Assembly: GCF_002487355.1 (NCBI RefSeq)
Contig: NZ_NTMG01000084.1
Location: 1 to 64,000 of the forward strand
Direction: 5' to 3'
Length of the DNA stretch: 64,000 bases
Origin: Candidatus Methanoperedens sp. BLZ2
Lineage (GTDB): Archaea > Halobacteriota > Methanosarcinia > Methanosarcinales > Methanoperedenaceae
Below are positions 61,535 through 64,000 of this stretch, piece by piece (the stretch's first letter is position 1; each line of letters starts with the position of its first letter). The notes beneath the pieces were generated by a model. The model ran no database searches. It had not been told where the DNA came from and saw only the letters and a list, made by a program, of their open reading frames with translations. Both the position numbers and the translations under genes were made by a program.

Positions 61535-61972
61535 ATGGTTACTATTGCTATTTTGATAGGATCGGATTCAGACAGGCAGATCGCCGAAAGAACAATAAAA
61601 GTACTGGATAATGCAGGGATCGATTATGATATCCAGGTTCTATCGGCTCACAGGAATCCGGTAGAGCTTGAGGATTACATACAAAAAAGTGATGCGCAGG
61701 TGTTCATTGCAATTGCAGGATTATCTGCGGCTCTTCCCGGGGTGGTCGCATCAAGGACAAAGAAACCTGTAATAGGCGTTCCTGTAAGTTCAAAACTTGG
61801 CGGGCTTGATGCGCTTTTATCGATTGTCCAGATGCCAAAAGGAGTACCTGTTGCTTGCGTGGGAATAGATAATGGTGAGAATGCGGCTTATCTGGCATTA
61901 AGGATACTGGGAAAGAACTCCCGATTGGATAAAGATCAGTTAACAAACCGGGTTACCGAAAATAATAAGTAA
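61535..61972 (+). CDS. purE: phosphoribosylaminoimidazole carboxylase/mutase PurE
   Basis: The 145-residue product has the PurE landmarks: [12 protein letters not shown] near the start, [10 protein letters not shown] with the active-site histidine, then [25 protein letters not shown] and a late [18 protein letters not shown]. PurE acts in purine synthesis at the AIR carboxylation step. Class I (with PurK) or class II cannot be separated safely here, and purK is not in the window. It is convergent with the stress-protein gene, with a GC-rich candidate RNA between them. Confidence 0.93.
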   Translation: MVTIAILIGSDSDRQIAERTIKVLDNAGIDYDIQVLSAHRNPVELEDYIQKSDAQVFIAIAGLSAALPGVVASRTKKPVIGVPVSSKLGGLDALLSIVQMPKGVPVACVGIDNGENAAYLALRILGKNSRLDKDQLTNRVTENNK

Positions 61973-61994
61973 TAATAATTACAATATTTATTTT

Positions 61995-62130
61995 GGAGAG
62001 CAATCCGGGTAATCATATCCGGCCACGGGAGCGCCGTAAGTCGTGAATGATATAGAAATCCAAAGACGGGTGAAGCTGTCTACGGACTAACTATGGAATA
62101 GGGTCCTGCCCGGGCTTGTATCCGTTTTTT
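61995..62130 (+). ncRNA. candidate structured RNA between purE and the UspA gene
   Basis: The stretch is GC-rich within AT-rich surroundings. CCGGG (62005-62009) can pair with CCCGG (62109-62113). An inner stem pairs TCC with GGA and AGAC with GTCT around 62059-62086. A further CCGG hairpin (62005-62022) and a CACG/CGTG arm (62024-62045) compete or stack. The plus strand ends in T6 (62125-62130), like an archaeal terminator. It has no open frame of note. I do not recognise the RNA class, and it could also be the decayed end of an IS element. Confidence 0.4.
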
Positions 62131-62137
62131 CCATCTT

Positions 62138-62578
62138 TCATCTTGCCACGAGTACCGTACACTTAGCTTTCTTTACCACAGCCTGCGCCACGCTTCCAAG
62201 CTCCGGGTTTATTTCGGTCTCACCCTCACCCCCCATGACGATCGTATGAACGTTATATTTTTCAGCAGCTTCAAGTATCGCATGCGCGATGATCTCTGCA
62301 CGGGCTCCCATCTTTGGGATTCTCTGCATGCTGACCCCAACAAGTATTTTATGGACATCTATGCCCATATCCGCTCCCATATCCACGACCCTGCCCAGTA
62401 CTTCCTCGCCATGTGATACAAGTTCCTCTCTCTCTGAATCCTTCTTTGCTACAGCCACATAAATAGCTGCCATTTTGATATTATATGATTTTGTGATCTT
62501 CATAGCTGCGATCTCTGCTTTTCTTCCATATTCGCTGCCATCGGTCGCAAGAAGTATCTCATATTTCGTCATTATCAA
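62138..62578 (-). CDS. universal stress protein, UspA family
   Basis: The 146-residue product opens YEILLATDGSEYGRKAEIAA and has IVMGGEGETEINPELGSVAQAVV near the end, which is close to the ATP-binding GxxG-x-GS motif of UspA proteins but with one residue fewer. The fold is a single alpha/beta domain. Such proteins bind ATP or other ligands under stress; a specific role is not known. The start overlaps the stop of the preceding hydrogenase-like small-subunit gene by four bases, so it is transcribed with that complex. Confidence 0.9.
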   Translation of the reverse strand: MIMTKYEILLATDGSEYGRKAEIAAMKITKSYNIKMAAIYVAVAKKDSEREELVSHGEEVLGRVVDMGADMGIDVHKILVGVSMQRIPKMGARAEIIAHAILEAAEKYNVHTIVMGGEGETEINPELGSVAQAVVKKAKCTVLVAR

Positions 62579-63057
62579 ACCTCTTTCTTTCTTATTTTCT
62601 GCTCGAGTTTATCAAGCGCAACCATAAGTCCGAAAATCACAGCCTGCGGTCTTGGAGGACATCCCGGAATATACACATCCACGGGAATAATTTTGTCAAC
62701 TCCACCACAGCTTGCGTAAGTATCGCCAAAAATCCCGCCATTGCAGGCGCACGAACCCATTGCAGCGACAAGTTTTGGTGACGGCGTTGCATTATAAGTT
62801 TTAAGAAGCGCAAGTTCCATGTTTCGCGTAACAGGGCCCGTGACAAGAAGCATATCAGCATGGCGCGGTGAAGCCACAATATGAAGACCGAATCGTTCAA
62901 TATCGTATATCGGATTTGAAAGCGCATTCACCTCAACCTCGCATGCGTTGCATGAGCCTGCATCAACTTCACGAATATGCAGTGATCGCCCGAATATATT
63001 CCTGATTTTATCATTCAGGCGCTGCCCCATTATCTCAATTTCATCTTCAACCGTCAT
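62575..63057 (-). CDS. NuoB/hydrogenase small-subunit-like [4Fe-4S] protein
   Basis: The 160-residue product has cysteines in DAGSCNACEVEVNAL (CxxCE), in AAMGSCACNGGIFG and in YIPGCPPRPQAV, which bind the N2-type [4Fe-4S] cluster. The CxxCE form and short length match small subunits of group 4 [NiFe] hydrogenases and complex I relatives (EchC, HycG, NuoB). The start overlaps the ferredoxin gene stop by four bases. It should sit at the joint between the ferredoxin-like and large subunits. See the large subunit for the missing NiFe ligands. Confidence 0.9.
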   Translation of the reverse strand: MTVEDEIEIMGQRLNDKIRNIFGRSLHIREVDAGSCNACEVEVNALSNPIYDIERFGLHIVASPRHADMLLVTGPVTRNMELALLKTYNATPSPKLVAAMGSCACNGGIFGDTYASCGGVDKIIPVDVYIPGCPPRPQAVIFGLMVALDKLEQKIRKKEV

Positions 63058-63398
63058 AACTTACTCCGGATACTGGTAACAAGGTCTTCTTTTGTCTTTG
63101 ATGCGAGTTCATATTCCTGCGTGAGTTTGATTGCGCCATATCCGCATGCCTCTTCACATCTTCCACAGAATATGCAGCCGCAATAAGATAATGAAAGAGT
63201 CTTTTCACCGCTTTTTTCCGTGAACCATATAACACCCGGCGGACAGACTTTAATGCAATCCCCGCAAAAAGTGCATTTATCTGAGATTTCAGGTTTTCCG
63301 CGAAAACCCTGGGGTGCAATATCAGGTATAGCAGGATATTTCGTCGTTTGACAGCCGGCTTTAATGGTTTTCCTGAGTATTTCAAGCATTTTTTTCAC
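63054..63398 (-). CDS. two-[4Fe-4S] ferredoxin-type subunit of a hydrogenase-like complex
   Basis: The product has 114 residues. CTFCGDCIKVCPPGVIW gives the first cluster-binding CxxCxxCxxxC set, and CGCIFCGRCEEACGYGAI gives the second. The layout matches NuoI/EchF/HycF-type subunits, which take electrons from ferredoxin or NAD(P)H modules. The gene begins next to the stop of the large-subunit gene and overlaps the small-subunit gene. Confidence 0.9.
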   Translation of the reverse strand: MKKMLEILRKTIKAGCQTTKYPAIPDIAPQGFRGKPEISDKCTFCGDCIKVCPPGVIWFTEKSGEKTLSLSYCGCIFCGRCEEACGYGAIKLTQEYELASKTKEDLVTSIRSKL

Positions 63399-64000
63399 CT
63401 ACATGTCATTGCCTGAATAAGACAAGCTCAAGCTCTTGTTTATGATCGGGAAGTCGGGTACGATGTTATCAAGCACTGCATACTCTATGGAAAGCCAGTT
63501 GCAAAAGGACGGATCACGGACTTTACATCTTTCGATCTTGTTCCCTGATGTTCGTATCCAGTAAATTGTTTCTCCTCTTGGCGCTTCGCAAATCCCGAGT
63601 GCATGACCGTCCGGGATTTTATCAACCTTTACTCTCAGGTCACCTTCAGGAAGTGACCAGAGCGCCTGTTCTATCAATCCTACGGATTCACATACTTCAT
63701 CTGCCCGTACAATAGTCCTTGCATGCACATCACCTGCTTTTGAAACAATTACTTTAAAATTGAATTCCTTGTAGGCCGCATATGGATGACCGCGCCGCAT
63801 ATCCCTGTCGATCCCGGAAGCCCGTCCGACCGGCCCTACTACATGCAATCCCTTAGCTATATCATTGTAGATACGCCCTGTTGTTTCGATCCTGTCCATC
63901 AGGGATGGGGTCGAGCTCAGATGTTCCATCAATTTCCTGAAATCCCTTTGAATAATCGAAAGGCTAAGGAGGATTTCATCCTTCCTGCCGCCAATATCGC
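63399..64000 (-). CDS. hydrogenase/NuoD-like large subunit, C-terminal part (cut by window edge)
   Basis: The frame continues open to the window edge, starting upstream with DIGGRKDEILLSL. The visible 200 residues include GLHVVGPVGRASGIDRDMRRGHPYAAY and RCKVRDPSFCNWLSIEYA. They end in VPDFPIINKSLSLSYSGNDM, an end typical of NuoD-type subunits and of hydrogenase-related (Ehr) complexes. True group 4 [NiFe] hydrogenases end with a CxxC pair (DPCxxCT) that binds nickel and iron, and it is absent here. The N-terminal CxxC pair lies outside the window. The gene is followed by ferredoxin and small-subunit genes in one operon. A proton- or ion-pumping, ferredoxin-linked complex without a NiFe site is the best reading. 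Confidence 0.85.
   Translation of the reverse strand, partial: DIGGRKDEILLSLSIIQRDFRKLMEHLSSTPSLMDRIETTGRIYNDIAKGLHVVGPVGRASGIDRDMRRGHPYAAYKEFNFKVIVSKAGDVHARTIVRADEVCESVGLIEQALWSLPEGDLRVKVDKIPDGHALGICEAPRGETIYWIRTSGNKIERCKVRDPSFCNWLSIEYAVLDNIVPDFPIINKSLSLSYSGNDM

Noticed and set aside
1-64000. tRNA or rRNA genes
   Set aside because: I saw no T-loop/acceptor patterns or rRNA-like stretches that I could defend by eye; a covariance search would be needed to exclude a tRNA.

Overview
The window looks like an archaeal chromosome segment, most likely from a methane-oxidising or related Methanosarcinales lineage of the 'Candidatus Methanoperedens' (ANME-2d) type. The archaeal assignment rests on an AglB/STT3 oligosaccharyltransferase, two Sec11-like signal peptidases, an FtsJ/RlmE methyltransferase with a TRAM domain, an archaeal-type leucyl-tRNA synthetase, a FilR1-like regulator, KaiC and roadblock proteins and a DUF2298 membrane protein. 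The ANME-2d suggestion is an inference from nine genes for multihaem c-type cytochromes, which together carry 54 CxxCH motifs, three CxxCK motifs and one CxCH. DNA is AT-rich and the reading frames are dense and mostly on the minus strand.

Region by region. 1-173: the 3' tail of a possible TnpB gene with a hairpin. 174-15907 (minus): cluster A, which in transcription order holds an 80-residue protein, a six-haem cytochrome, a small membrane-anchored protein, a four-haem cytochrome, a CARDB-type membrane protein, a signal peptidase, an eight-motif cytochrome, a 3131-residue cytochrome/Ig-repeat protein and a polytopic membrane protein. 16065-19902: two tandem five-haem cytochromes flanking a divergent response regulator with an array of palindromes at its promoter. 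20096-21838: a GT-C-like membrane protein. 21943-23426: a decayed IS200/IS605 element. 23474-28948: an acylphosphatase-like coiled-coil protein, a CARDB-MinD-winged-helix operon, a beta-propeller lipoprotein and a small secreted protein. 28913-39674 (minus): cluster B, with a PQQ-type propeller, AglB, a surface protein with a PGF-CTERM-like tail, and then the same order as cluster A: six-motif cytochrome, small lipoprotein, four-haem cytochrome, signal peptidase, twelve-motif cytochrome, polytopic membrane protein. 39667-41997: an apparently intact IS200/IS605 element with tnpA, tnpB and a gene fragment. 42215-45432: a two-TM protein and housekeeping genes. 45476-51897: a signalling module (roadblock, KaiC, two small membrane proteins, PhnD-like lipoprotein, hybrid sensor kinase, receiver). 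52205-62578: FilR1-like regulator, UbiA prenyltransferase, leuS, DUF2298 protein plus GT2, FAH-family enzyme, small proteins, purE, a GC-rich structured candidate RNA and a universal stress protein. 62575-64000: part of an energy-converting hydrogenase-related complex.

My view of how the parts fit together, which is inference: clusters A and B are diverged copies of one extracellular electron-transfer locus. Each has its own signal peptidase to process or release cytochromes, a membrane protein that could anchor the assembly, and surface proteins with CARDB or Ig folds that could carry haems through or along the S-layer. The AglB in cluster B would glycosylate the many N-x-S/T sequons of these proteins. 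The tandem five-haem cytochromes look like a separately regulated, antigen-like diversified pair.
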